A stretch of 37,031 bases of DNA from CAYRWM01 sp964428055 (GCA_964428055.1 CAYRWM010000019.1:1-37031); one strand, 5' to 3'; numbered from the stretch's first letter, positions 9,037 through 16,298 are shown. Notes: a model not told the origin generated them from the sequence alone. Made by a program: numbers and translations.

Positions 9037-10035
9037 ATGGAATTATATGATATCTTAAACAAAAAATGTAATAAATTAAACCATTTAATATATATATATG
9101 GGACTGACAGGTATCTTTCTGATATTACAGTAAAGTATCTTTTGTCATCTGACGAGATTGGTTTTCCAGAATTAAATGTAACAAGGATAAATGATAGGAA
9201 TGTTACTGCAGAAGAAGCTGAAAAGATTCTAATGGTACCTCCTATAGGCGGAACCAAAAGACTAATAATAATTGATTATGAATGCATCCAAAAGCAAGAA
9301 TACGACAGGTTTTCAGAGCTAATCTTTAAGATACCTGATTTTGCATCATTAGTATTGATAAATGTTTCTGATAATCCTGATTCAAGGTCTTCTTTGTCTA
9401 AATTATTATTAAAAAGAGCAGATGTAATTAAGTGCTCTTTTAATACTAATGGCGAGATTACAGATTATATTGTCAATTTGTTTAAAACAAATGGGAAAAG
9501 TATTACTAGAAATGATGCTGCTTTTTTATATGATTTTGTTCAATCAGATTTCAATACCTTGAATAATGAGATTATAAAGTTATGTTCGCTTTCTAAAGAT
9601 TCGATAAATAGCAAAGATATAAGCATATACTGTAACAAAGCTGATGACTATAAAATTTATCTCCTTCATAATTACCTCATAAATGGAGAATTAACTTCCG
9701 CCAAAGCATTATTAAGTTCTGTGTTAAGAGACGGATCTCTAATTCCACTGATATCTTATTTAGCTACAAATTTTGAAATACTGCTTATGGCAAGGGCATG
9801 TTTAGACTCAGGATACTCAGCAGCTAATACATTAAAAACTATTGTTGATAACTTTAATGGTAAATATGAATACAGAATCAAGAATCTTATTAAGCAGGTT
9901 CGAAGATTTGATATATCTGATATAAGAAAAGCTATAGATACTTTGGCCGAGTTGGATTATTTATCTAAAAGTAATAACTATTATTTAGGTGAAAGCATGC
10001 TTGGATATCTTTGTGAAATATACAAAATAAAATAA
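9037..10035 (+). CDS. holA: DNA polymerase III delta subunit
   Basis: HolA opens the beta sliding clamp as part of the clamp-loader complex. The 332-residue protein has the family's N-terminal AAA+-like core (LIYIYGTDRYLSD, MVPPIGGTKRLIIID, LVLINVSDNPDSRSSLSK) and the C-terminal helical collar domain (LLSSVLRDGSLIPLISYLATNFEILLMA). As usual for delta, no functional Walker A motif is present. Sequence conservation is low in this family, so the call also rests on the neighbour rpsT, a classic holA companion, here on the opposite strand. It begins 14 bases after the triple-GerMN gene without a strong Shine-Dalgarno site. Confidence 0.9.
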   Translation: MELYDILNKKCNKLNHLIYIYGTDRYLSDITVKYLLSSDEIGFPELNVTRINDRNVTAEEAEKILMVPPIGGTKRLIIIDYECIQKQEYDRFSELIFKIPDFASLVLINVSDNPDSRSSLSKLLLKRADVIKCSFNTNGEITDYIVNLFKTNGKSITRNDAAFLYDFVQSDFNTLNNEIIKLCSLSKDSINSKDISIYCNKADDYKIYLLHNYLINGELTSAKALLSSVLRDGSLIPLISYLATNFEILLMARACLDSGYSAANTLKTIVDNFNGKYEYRIKNLIKQVRRFDISDIRKAIDTLAELDYLSKSNNYYLGESMLGYLCEIYKIK

Positions 10036-10057
10036 GGATGGCATTTCTGCCATCCTT
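10034..10057. terminator. Bidirectional terminator between holA and rpsT
   Basis: A perfect 10-bp stem (AAGGATGGCA / TGCCATCCTT) with a TTTC loop. It overlaps the holA stop codon. Plus strand continues TTGCCTT and minus strand TTATTTTATTTTG, so it can end transcripts from both convergent genes, better on the minus strand. Confidence 0.8.
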
Positions 10058-10079
10058 TTGCCTTAAAAAGGATATATTA

Positions 10080-10334
10080 TTATTCGCTGATCTTTTTTGC
10101 TAGCTGAGCTTTGGTCCTGTTAGCTTTATTCTTATGAATGGTACCTTTGCTCGCAGCTTTATCAACTGAACTTACTGCTTTAACAAATAACTCCTGTTTG
10201 TTATCAGCATTTTCTTCAACAGCAGCATTGAATTTCTTTATGTCAGTCTTTAAAGCCGATTTAATCATTTTATTCTGCAGTGTTTTTGTTTCAATAACCT
10301 TAACACGTTTTTTTGCAGATTTAATATTTGGCAT
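10080..10334 (-). CDS. rpsT: 30S ribosomal protein S20
   Basis: An 84-residue, lysine-rich protein that binds 16S rRNA in the small subunit. The diagnostic N-terminus MPNIKSAKKRVKV and the C-terminal segment KGTIHKNKANRTKAQLAKKI are both present. Length is normal. On the minus strand AAGGGGG precedes the ATG by about ten bases. It stands alone, convergent with holA and divergent from murI, with its own promoter and the shared terminator at 10034-10057. Confidence 0.97.
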   Translation of the reverse strand: MPNIKSAKKRVKVIETKTLQNKMIKSALKTDIKKFNAAVEENADNKQELFVKAVSSVDKAASKGTIHKNKANRTKAQLAKKISE

Positions 10335-10374
10335 TCAATATACCCCCTTAATGATTTCAAAATTAACATTGATT

Positions 10375-10403
10375 ATAATATCACATTAATATTGCATGTG
10401 CAA
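10375..10403 (-). promoter_or_regulatory. Promoter of rpsT
   Basis: On the minus strand: TTGCAC (complement of 10398-10403), a 17-bp spacer, TATTAT (complement of 10375-10380), 41 bases before the rpsT start. Confidence 0.6.
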
Positions 10404-10414
10404 GCATTAATAAC

Positions 10415-10443
10415 TTTACTACAATAAAATAAAAATATATAAT
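10415..10443 (+). promoter_or_regulatory. Promoter of murI, placed for a leaderless transcript
   Basis: TTTACT (10415-10420), a 17-bp spacer, TATAAT (10438-10443). A start site seven bases past the -10 box falls on the A of the murI ATG at 10450. No Shine-Dalgarno sequence is visible before that ATG. Confidence 0.5.
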
Positions 10444-10449
10444 TAATTT

Positions 10450-11226
10450 ATGAATGATAATTATAAGCCAATCGGTTTTTTTGATTCAGGTGTAGGCGGT
10501 ATATCTGTATTAAAAGAGTCCATAAAGCTACTTCCAAATGAGAACTATATATATTTAGGTGATAATTTAAATGCTCCCTATGGTAATAAAACTGAAAGCG
10601 AGATACGTTGCTATTCTCTCAAATGTGCTGATATATTGCACAAAATGGGTGTAAAGGCTATTGTTATTGCATGTAATACAGCAACAAGTATCTCAGTAAG
10701 GGAAATGAGGGAAAAATACAATATACCTGTTATAAGTATTGAGCCTGCTGTAAAACCCGCTCTCACTGATCTTATTGAAGGCAATATTCTTGTTATGGCA
10801 ACACCTGCTACTTTGTCTCAAGATAGGTATAAAAAACTTATTGAAAGAGTGGGGGAAGAGGAAAGAATAATAAACCTCCCGTGCCCGGGACTTGCTGATC
10901 TTATTGAGCAGTATGAGCCAGGCTCTGCAGATATTGAAAGCTATCTATATAATGTTTTAAGTCATTATAGTAATGCATCTGTAAAAGGTATAGTTCTTGG
11001 TTGTACGCATTATTCATTGATTGATAATATGATTCATGATATGGCAAAAAGAGTATTACAATGCGAAATAAAGCTCTTTGACGGCAAGTATGGGGTAGCA
11101 CGTCATCTTAAAAAGGTACTTGAAGAGAATGGTCTTATTAACGAAAACGGATCTGCAAATGTACAGTATGTTGTGACCGGCGATGAAAAAGAGCTTAATG
11201 TATTTAAGAAGTACATGAGTGTATAG
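10450..11226 (+). CDS. murI: Glutamate racemase
   Basis: MurI converts L-glutamate to D-glutamate for peptidoglycan, in the cytosol. The protein has 258 residues, normal for the family. IGFFDSGVGGISVL provides the catalytic Asp and Ser, GDNLNAPYG the substrate loop, and the two acid-base cysteines are C75 in ACNTAT and C185 in GCTHY. No ribosome site precedes the ATG; the 5' end is AT-rich and the promoter sits so close that the mRNA may be leaderless. The gene is monocistronic and is followed by a tRNA cluster with its own promoter. Confidence 0.96.
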   Translation: MNDNYKPIGFFDSGVGGISVLKESIKLLPNENYIYLGDNLNAPYGNKTESEIRCYSLKCADILHKMGVKAIVIACNTATSISVREMREKYNIPVISIEPAVKPALTDLIEGNILVMATPATLSQDRYKKLIERVGEEERIINLPCPGLADLIEQYEPGSADIESYLYNVLSHYSNASVKGIVLGCTHYSLIDNMIHDMAKRVLQCEIKLFDGKYGVARHLKKVLEENGLINENGSANVQYVVTGDEKELNVFKKYMSV

Positions 11227-11236
11227 TTTTTTCTAA

Positions 11237-11265
11237 TTGACATATAAAATCAAATATTGTATTAT
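11237..11265 (+). promoter_or_regulatory. Promoter of the tRNA-Val/Gly/Cys cluster
   Basis: Consensus TTGACA (11237-11242), a 17-bp spacer, TATTAT (11260-11265), 16 bases before the first tRNA. Confidence 0.8.
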
Positions 11266-11281
11266 TAGTAAGCATCGTTGT

Positions 11282-11357
11282 GGGAGTATAGCTCAGCTGG
11301 GAGAGCACTTGCCTTACAAGCAAGGGGTCACAGGTTCGAGCCCTGTTACTCCCACCA
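11282..11357 (+). tRNA. tRNA-Val(TAC)
   Basis: A 76-nt cloverleaf with encoded CCA. Acceptor GGGAGTA/TACTCCC, anticodon stem CTTGC/GCAAG with loop CTTACAA giving anticodon TAC, and T arm with GGTTCGAGCC. It is the first of three tRNAs read as one unit. Confidence 0.97.
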
Positions 11358-11364
11358 ACATCAT

Positions 11365-11439
11365 GCGGGAGTGACTCAGTGGTAGAGTGCGACCTTGCCA
11401 AGGTCGAAGTCGCGGGTTCGAATCCCGTCTTCCGCTCCA
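11365..11439 (+). tRNA. tRNA-Gly(GCC)
   Basis: A 75-nt cloverleaf with encoded CCA. Acceptor GCGGGAG/CTTCCGC (one G-T pair), anticodon stem CGACC/GGTCG with loop TTGCCAA giving GCC. Its first 33 bases are identical to the partial tRNA at 36999-37031. Confidence 0.97.
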
Positions 11440-11459
11440 ATACCTGCTAAATGCAGGCT

Positions 11460-11533
11460 GGCACCATAGCCAAGTGGTAAGGCAGAGGCCTGCAAAGCCT
11501 TTATCCCCAGTTCGAGTCTGGGTGGTGCCTCCA
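11460..11533 (+). tRNA. tRNA-Cys(GCA)
   Basis: A 74-nt cloverleaf with encoded CCA. Acceptor GGCACCA/TGGTGCC, anticodon loop CTGCAAA giving GCA, discriminator T as normal for tRNA-Cys. It is last in the cluster and is followed by a terminator. Confidence 0.97.
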
Positions 11534-11539
11534 GAATCA

Positions 11540-11571
11540 TAGCGAGGGTGAACCCTCGCTATTTCTTTTAT
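11540..11571 (+). terminator. Terminator of the tRNA cluster
   Basis: A GC-rich 9-bp stem (11540-11548 with 11553-11561, loop TGAA) is followed by TTTCTTTTA. It ends the tRNA unit just before the aminopeptidase gene, whose ribosome site starts right behind it. Confidence 0.85.
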
Positions 11572-11582
11572 GAGGAAATGAT

Positions 11583-12629
11583 ATGATAACTGATATATTA
11601 AAAAAACTAGATATTGATGCAATTATTCTTGCAGATCCATGTAATATAAGATATTTTAGCGGTTTTACCGGTGAGGGTTATATTGTAATCACTAACAATC
11701 ATAAGTTTGTTATTACAGATTCCAGATATCTTTTTGTAGCTCAGAATGAGCTTAGAGATTATGGTATTAAACTTACAGATAATTCATCTCTTGTTTATAT
11801 TATTAGCAAATTAATTACTGATTTTAATATTAAAAAAATAGGTTTTGAAAACTTAACATGTAAATATACTTTTTTTGCTCTACTTAATAATATTAAAGGG
11901 GTAGAGCTTATTAAACTTGGTAGCTCAATTGATGATTTTAGGGAAATCAAGAGTGAAAAAGAGATTGATTTGATAACCAGAGCTATAAAAATATGTGATT
12001 CAGTATTTAATTCAGTCGTAAAAGAATTAAGAATTGGTCTAAGTGAAAGAGATGTAGCTGCTTATATTGATTATCAGATTAGATTAAATGGTGCAGATGG
12101 TAATTCTTTTGATACTATAGTTGCATCTGGATCAAATACTACTATGCCTCATGCTGTTCCCGGAGATAAACGATTAGCTTATGGAGATTTTGTCATTATG
12201 GACTTCGGTTGTAAATACAAAGGATACTGTTCAGATATGACAAGAACCGTTTTTATAGGTAATCCAACTATTGACCAGATCAAGATATATAATATCGTTA
12301 AAGAAGCAAAGGATAAGGCTGAGCAGGAAGCCACATTTGGTATGACCGGAAAACAGATTGATGAAATTGCACGTAATGCTATTGCAGCCTACGGTTATTC
12401 CAAAGAATTCATGCACGGTACTGGTCATGGAGTTGGGTTATATATACATGAAAAACCTTTTATAATTAAGAGAAATGATAATACTGTTCCTATTGGCAGC
12501 GTTTTTTCGATTGAACCCGGAATATATATCAAAGATAAATTTGGTATCAGAATTGAAGACCTTTGTGTTATGTCGAACAGTGGCATTAAAGTCTTAACTT
12601 CATCAGACGACAGTTTAATATGTATTTGA
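11583..12629 (+). CDS. pepP: M24-family Xaa-Pro aminopeptidase
   Basis: A metallopeptidase that removes N-terminal residues preceding proline. The N-terminal creatinase-like domain occupies about residues 1-115, the pita-bread catalytic domain 120-348. The five metal ligands are visible: Asp in IMDFG, Asp in YCSDMTRT, His in HGTGHGVGL, Glu in SIEPGIY and Glu in GIRIEDL. Length (348) matches the short PepP/PepQ-type enzymes common in Firmicutes; whether it acts as aminopeptidase or dipeptidase cannot be told by eye. GAGG stands seven bases before the ATG. In many Firmicutes efp follows; here it does not. The gene may be fed by readthrough of the tRNA terminator. Confidence 0.88.
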   Translation: MITDILKKLDIDAIILADPCNIRYFSGFTGEGYIVITNNHKFVITDSRYLFVAQNELRDYGIKLTDNSSLVYIISKLITDFNIKKIGFENLTCKYTFFALLNNIKGVELIKLGSSIDDFREIKSEKEIDLITRAIKICDSVFNSVVKELRIGLSERDVAAYIDYQIRLNGADGNSFDTIVASGSNTTMPHAVPGDKRLAYGDFVIMDFGCKYKGYCSDMTRTVFIGNPTIDQIKIYNIVKEAKDKAEQEATFGMTGKQIDEIARNAIAAYGYSKEFMHGTGHGVGLYIHEKPFIIKRNDNTVPIGSVFSIEPGIYIKDKFGIRIEDLCVMSNSGIKVLTSSDDSLICI

Positions 12630-12654
12630 TATAAGAACTAATGATATCTATAAA

Positions 12655-12717
12655 TTGCTTTGTATCATTTATTATGATATAAGTAGTATTGGCTATGAAA
12701 TTTTAGTTTTATACGAT
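12655..12717 (+). promoter_or_regulatory. Candidate promoters upstream of the phosphohexomutase locus
   Basis: Two weak matches with 17-bp spacers: TTGCTT (12655-12660)/TATAAG (12678-12683) and TTGGCT (12689-12694)/TACGAT (12712-12717). A small inverted repeat (TATCAT...ATGATA, 12663-12679) lies in the first spacer region. Either could drive the gene starting at 12742. Confidence 0.3.
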
Positions 12718-12741
12718 TTATATAAGGGGGAGAGATTATTA

Positions 12742-14439
12742 ATGTATACCGTCGTTTATAACTCGTGGTTAGAGAATAATATTGAAAATGAAGAAATCTA
12801 GTCTGAATTAAAAAGTATTAATGGAAAAGAAAAAGAAATAGAGGATAGGTTCTATAAAGAGTTAGATTTTGGTACTGCAGGACTAAGGGGCGTTATAGGT
12901 GCCGGAACAAACAGAATGAATATATATACTGTTGGTAAAGCAACTCAAGGATTAGCTCAGTTTTTACTTGGAAGTTGCAAGCATACTCCTAAAGTTGCAA
13001 TAGCATACGACAGTAGGAAGAACTCTCTGCTATTTGCCGAGTATTCCGCTTCAGTATTAGGCGCCAATGGTGTCAAAGTCTTCCTTTATAAAACACTTAT
13101 GCCTACTCCAATGCTTTCATATGCTGTCAGGGCTCTTGGTTGTGATAGTGGTATAGTAATTACTGCAAGCCATAATCCCGCTCAATATAATGGTTATAAA
13201 GTATACGGTAGCAGCGGATTTCAGATTACTGATCATGACGCTGCTACTATTACCGGTTTCATTAAAAAGACAGATATATGGAATGATGTTAAATATGAAT
13301 CACTTAGTGATCTTCTTGAAAGAGAAATCGTTCAATATATTAGTCAGGATGTTATAGAAGACTACTATAATGAAATATATAAGTGCAAAGTGACCCCAGA
13401 CGATTTCAGCAATATAAATATTGTTTATACTCCGCTTAACGGTACTGGCAATATCCCTGTTAGAACAGTACTAAATCACTATAATATAGGCACAATTAAT
13501 ATAGTTAAGGAACAGGAAAACCCGGATGCAACTTTTGCTACATGCGTATATCCGAATCCTGAAAATATCGATGCAATTCAGCTTGGATTGAAACTAAGTA
13601 AAATAACCAAATCAGATATACTGCTTTCAACTGATCCAGATTGTGATAGATGTGGTGTAGCAGTACGGCACGGTTGTGACTATATTCAGCTTACTGGCAA
13701 TCAGATTGGCGTATTAATGCTCAATTTTATTTGCAGTGTTAAGGGTGATGCTGTAAAAAATGGAACTGCCGTTAAGTCTATTGTATCTACTGAATTAGCT
13801 AGTTGTATTGCTAATGATTATGGTATAAAACTTAAAAATGTCCTTGTTGGATTCAAATATATTGGAGAAATAATTACTAATCTAGAAGATGAGGGCAGGG
13901 CTGATGAATTTGTCCTTGGATTTGAGGAAAGCTGCGGATACCTTTCCGGTATACATTCAAGGGATAAGGATGCGGTTAATGCAAGTCTTCTGATATGTGA
14001 GATGACATCTTTCTATAAAAAGCAAGGTAAGGATCTAATAGACGTCCTTAATGACATCTATGCTAAATACGGCTTTTATCTTGATAAAGTTGATAATTAT
14101 CAGTTTGAAGGAGTAGAGGGCGAAAAAAAGATGAAAGAAATGATTGCTATTATCAATGAAAAAAGTAATATTGATGATTGCGGTTATAAGACTCTATTTA
14201 TGGAGAACTATTCAAAGAGCATAAGAGTAGAGAACGGTTTTGTCAGTAAATTAGATCTACCTGTTTCTAACGTCATTAGATTTGGTCTTAATGATGGTAC
14301 CGCTATTACCGTAAGACCTTCTGGAACAGAACCTAAAATTAAACTGTATTATTCAATAAAAGCACAAGATGAGAATGCGGCTAATGAAAAGTACTATGTA
14401 TTTCAGAAATATATGAAAGGAATTATGGGTATCGATTGA
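12742..14439 (+). pseudogene. Phosphoglucomutase/phosphomannomutase locus with an in-frame amber codon
   Basis: The homologous reading frame starts at ATG 12742 after AAGGGGG (12724-12730) and would give 565 residues, the normal length of PgcA-type alpha-phosphohexomutases. Codon 20 is TAG (12799-12801). After it the frame continues uninterrupted and still encodes family sequence, including FGTAGLRG (12862-12885), which binds substrate phosphate. No ATG, GTG or TTG in this frame lies between the TAG and that motif; the first is ATG 12916, beyond it. A single C-to-T change from CAG (Gln) would explain the codon. TAG also ends other genes here (fakA, murI), so it is an ordinary stop. Either a recent nonsense mutation, a sequence error or programmed readthrough. 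Confidence 0.8.
12916..14439 (+). CDS. Phosphoglucomutase/phosphomannomutase, open part after the amber codon
   Basis: This is the open portion (507 residues) of the locus described at 12742-14439, not a separate gene. It contains the catalytic phosphoserine loop TASHNPAQYNGYK, the metal-binding loop STDPDCDRCGV, the sugar-specificity loop GFEESCGYLSG and the C-terminal phosphate-binding RPSGTEPKIK. The enzyme interconverts hexose 1- and 6-phosphates for glycogen, cell-wall and lipid-sugar precursors. A product initiated at 12916 would lack the FGTAGLRG segment and start without a ribosome site, so activity is doubtful unless the amber codon is read through or is an error. Confidence 0.75.
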   Translation: MNIYTVGKATQGLAQFLLGSCKHTPKVAIAYDSRKNSLLFAEYSASVLGANGVKVFLYKTLMPTPMLSYAVRALGCDSGIVITASHNPAQYNGYKVYGSSGFQITDHDAATITGFIKKTDIWNDVKYESLSDLLEREIVQYISQDVIEDYYNEIYKCKVTPDDFSNINIVYTPLNGTGNIPVRTVLNHYNIGTINIVKEQENPDATFATCVYPNPENIDAIQLGLKLSKITKSDILLSTDPDCDRCGVAVRHGCDYIQLTGNQIGVLMLNFICSVKGDAVKNGTAVKSIVSTELASCIANDYGIKLKNVLVGFKYIGEIITNLEDEGRADEFVLGFEESCGYLSGIHSRDKDAVNASLLICEMTSFYKKQGKDLIDVLNDIYAKYGFYLDKVDNYQFEGVEGEKKMKEMIAIINEKSNIDDCGYKTLFMENYSKSIRVENGFVSKLDLPVSNVIRFGLNDGTAITVRPSGTEPKIKLYYSIKAQDENAANEKYYVFQKYMKGIMGID

Positions 14440-14461
14440 CCAAATAATATGAAATAGTGCT

Positions 14462-14538
14462 AATACAAAAAGAAAGAAATCTTTTTGAGATTTCTTTCTA
14501 AAGAAGGAGGAATCATTTTGTATTTGTATTATTTCTTT
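14462..14538 (-). ncRNA. Candidate small RNA with anti-Shine-Dalgarno stretch
   Basis: Minus-strand transcript predicted from about 14538 (promoter at 14545-14573) to the terminator at 14471-14499, about 75-77 nt. Between its 5' segment and the terminator stem it carries GAUUCCUCCUUCUUU (complement of 14500-14514), which is complementary to AAAGGAGG ribosome sites. A 9-bp outer pairing (14462-14470 with 14516-14524) could frame this stretch as a loop. All this is read from sequence; expression is not shown. It resembles in principle the C-rich regulatory RNAs of Firmicutes such as RsaE/RoxS, but no homology is claimed. Confidence 0.4.
14471..14499 (-). terminator. Minus-strand intrinsic terminator
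   Basis: A perfect 12-bp stem (AGAAAGAAATCT / AGATTTCTTTCT, 5-nt loop). On the minus strand it runs into TTTTGTATTA, a terminator tail; on the plus strand it is followed by AAAGAAGG, which is not. It would end the candidate small RNA or readthrough from the RelA-domain gene. Confidence 0.65.
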
Positions 14539-14544
14539 ATATAA

Positions 14545-14573
14545 ATAATAACATGGTTTATATACCTTGTAAA
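14545..14573 (-). promoter_or_regulatory. Minus-strand promoter within the convergent gap
   Basis: On the minus strand: TTTACA (complement of 14568-14573), a 17-bp spacer, TATTAT (complement of 14545-14550). No protein gene lies downstream before the terminator at 14471-14499, which is why a small RNA is proposed. Confidence 0.45.
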
Positions 14574-14614
14574 CACTTTTTTAATAATTTTGTAATATTT
14601 TTTTTGAAATAAAT

Positions 14615-14644
14615 AAGGAAACACCTAAAATTAGGTGTTTCCTT
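14615..14644 (-). terminator. Terminator of the RelA/SpoT-domain gene
   Basis: A perfect 13-bp stem (14615-14627 with 14632-14644, loop AAAT), 20 bases after the gene's stop codon. The minus-strand tail is ATTTATTTC; on the plus strand TGTAATATTTTC follows, so it may work both ways. Confidence 0.75.
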
Positions 14645-14663
14645 TGTAATATTTTCGTAAAAT

Positions 14664-16034
14664 TCAAGAGTTTATCATGTAGTTATTTAGTTTTGAAAGG
14701 TATTTTCCCTTATGAATATCCCAATCTAGGTTCCCCTGGCCCTGAATAGATATTTCCTCAAGAACTCTTGATAAAGCACTGTTCATTGCAGACATGCCTT
14801 TTTTGTTAATTAGATCTATTTCAGACCGTTTTCTAAAAACACTGCTCATCTCATCAATGAGATCCTTTTTTATAATATCAATAAGTTCATAGTCAAACTG
14901 AGAATAGAGGAGACCAAAGCTTCCATTTGCAAGGAATTGTCCTTTATAGTACCTAATGAAATTCTCGAGTACTACTTCACGCTTTCCTTTTTCAATATTG
15001 AAGAGTATTAGAAAATATAGATGCCATTGGAAATCCTCATTTATTAGTTTGAGAATAGTCTGATATATTGTGTTGCAGAAGGTATCATCTTGGAAGTCAA
15101 TACCTTCATCCAGCTCCAAAGTTTCATTGAACTCTATATCATTCTTTGAAATCTGATTTATCGTATAGAAAACATCAAATACAACCTTGCTGTAGTCCTC
15201 CATATTAGTTGCATTATTAACAACAAGAAGATATTGTATTATACTGTCGCAGCAACTCTTAAAGTCTGTTACAAAGCCTAGTTTACTACGCATTTTACCT
15301 GCAAATACATCATGTATCATTTTAGATAACATTGCATCAATACTCTTGTAACGCATCCTGGAATTGAAATTATCCTCTCGTTTGTACCGACCGTATAATT
15401 GATGCAACTGTTTATCTATTAGATTAAGATTTTCTTTAATAGATCTCATATTATCAAGTACAAGATCGTCCATTACTATGTAGGAATTATTTTTGTAAAT
15501 AATTTTATGTTCAATATCTCCCCAGAAATTATTAACTAGTGATTTAATCTGTAATTCAAAGTTAGTTCTTTTTCCGTTCTCAACGTACAGACACTCAATT
15601 TTATAAATATCGAATCCATTTTTTTGTTTCTGAGGCTGAGATTCACTTAGATTTAAGAGTATCTCGGGTGCATTTTCATTATAATAATTAATAAAATCAT
15701 CAGTTTTGGCGAATACCATCTTTATAAGATCATATACATAGGATTCGTCTTCCATGAATTTACAATCAATTCTAAGACCAATGATGTCCTTAAAACTGTC
15801 AATAGCATTTTCAACAGAATCATATTTTCTATAGCAGCTATTTTTGATCATTTTCTCCCTGACGCTGTCCGGACTCTTAACTCTGTATACAACAGATAGG
15901 GAATACATGCTGTTAGTAAGAATAAGATCCTCGAGAATCCTTTTTATTCTTAGTGAAAGCTTTTCGTAATCATTAATTCTCTGCTCATAATATTTGACTA
16001 TATTATCTATCTTTGTGAATATTTCAAGATTCAT
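14664..16034 (-). CDS. RelA/SpoT-type nucleotidyltransferase-domain protein, divergent
   Basis: A 456-residue protein whose first 190 residues look like the RelA/SpoT synthetase domain that makes (p)ppGpp. Visible equivalents: R51 and K53 (YRVKSPDSVREKM), D83 in FKDIIGLRI, E160 and Q162 in ELQIKS, and W171-E175-H176 in FWGDIEHK. The guanine-stacking loop NGYxSxH is altered to NGFDIYK (F141), and the Arg after Q162 is Lys. No HD hydrolase, TGS or ACT domain is present. The remaining 260 residues are unassigned and rich in charged helices. It is not a standard Rel or small alarmone synthetase. AAGGGG precedes the ATG by ten bases. It is monocistronic. Confidence 0.7.
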   Translation of the reverse strand: MNLEIFTKIDNIVKYYEQRINDYEKLSLRIKRILEDLILTNSMYSLSVVYRVKSPDSVREKMIKNSCYRKYDSVENAIDSFKDIIGLRIDCKFMEDESYVYDLIKMVFAKTDDFINYYNENAPEILLNLSESQPQKQKNGFDIYKIECLYVENGKRTNFELQIKSLVNNFWGDIEHKIIYKNNSYIVMDDLVLDNMRSIKENLNLIDKQLHQLYGRYKREDNFNSRMRYKSIDAMLSKMIHDVFAGKMRSKLGFVTDFKSCCDSIIQYLLVVNNATNMEDYSKVVFDVFYTINQISKNDIEFNETLELDEGIDFQDDTFCNTIYQTILKLINEDFQWHLYFLILFNIEKGKREVVLENFIRYYKGQFLANGSFGLLYSQFDYELIDIIKKDLIDEMSSVFRKRSEIDLINKKGMSAMNSALSRVLEEISIQGQGNLDWDIHKGKYLSKLNNYMINS

Positions 16035-16065
16035 TGAATATAACCCCTTAAGTTTATCAATTATT

Positions 16066-16093
16066 ATTATACTTTTTTTATGATTTAATTCAA
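16066..16093 (-). promoter_or_regulatory. Promoter of the RelA/SpoT-domain gene
   Basis: On the minus strand: TTGAAT (complement of 16088-16093), a 16-bp spacer, TATAAT (complement of 16066-16071), 31 bases before the start codon. Confidence 0.6.
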
Positions 16094-16148
16094 ATTATGA
16101 TGTATTTTTGATTTATGTATTAGTTTGAAAATTGGTGTTTTATATTGT

Positions 16149-16177
16149 TTGACAAACTATAGAATTCGCAATATAAT
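16149..16177 (+). promoter_or_regulatory. Consensus promoter of tRNA-Pro
   Basis: TTGACA (16149-16154), a 17-bp spacer, TATAAT (16172-16177): a perfect sigma-A consensus, 12 bases before the tRNA. Confidence 0.9.
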
Positions 16178-16189
16178 TAAAAAGCCAAT

Positions 16190-16266
16190 CTGGGTGTGGC
16201 GCAGTTTGGTAGCGTGCTTGAATGGGGTTCAAGAGGCCGGAGGTTCGAATCCTCTCACCCAGACCA
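16190..16266 (+). tRNA. tRNA-Pro(GGG)
   Basis: A 77-nt cloverleaf with encoded CCA. Acceptor CTGGGTG/CACCCAG, anticodon stem CTTGA/TCAAG with loop ATGGGGT giving GGG, T arm GGAGGTTCGAATCCTCT. Single-gene unit with its own promoter and terminator. Confidence 0.97.
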
Positions 16267-16298
16267 AAAAAAGATGAACCATATGGTTCATCTTTTTT
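16267..16298 (+). terminator. Terminator of tRNA-Pro
   Basis: A perfect 14-bp stem (AAAAAAGATGAACC / GGTTCATCTTTTTT, loop ATAT) starts directly after the tRNA CCA and ends in a six-T run. Confidence 0.88.

Larger units (their letters stand above)
14440..14663. other. Convergent intergenic region with two hairpins and a minus-strand promoter
   Basis: This gap separates the phosphohexomutase locus from the RelA/SpoT-domain gene. It holds hairpins at 14471-14499 and 14615-14644 and a minus-strand promoter match at 14545-14573. On the plus strand there is an AAGGAGG (14504-14510) followed by TTG and only eight codons, which is better explained as the complement of a small RNA. No real gene is seen on the plus strand. 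Confidence 0.6.

Noticed and set aside
11204..11622. Two minus-strand reading frames across the tRNA cluster, with GFEPATSTLAR and ARTCDP-like peptides
   Set aside because: These are the well-known spurious translations of antisense tRNA sequence; three good tRNAs lie on the other strand and no ribosome site is present.
14518..14544. Eight-codon frame starting TTG after a strong AAGGAGG
   Set aside because: Too short and without a promoter on that strand; the complement has a promoter and terminator, so the AAGGAGG is better read as the anti-Shine-Dalgarno stretch of a minus-strand RNA.
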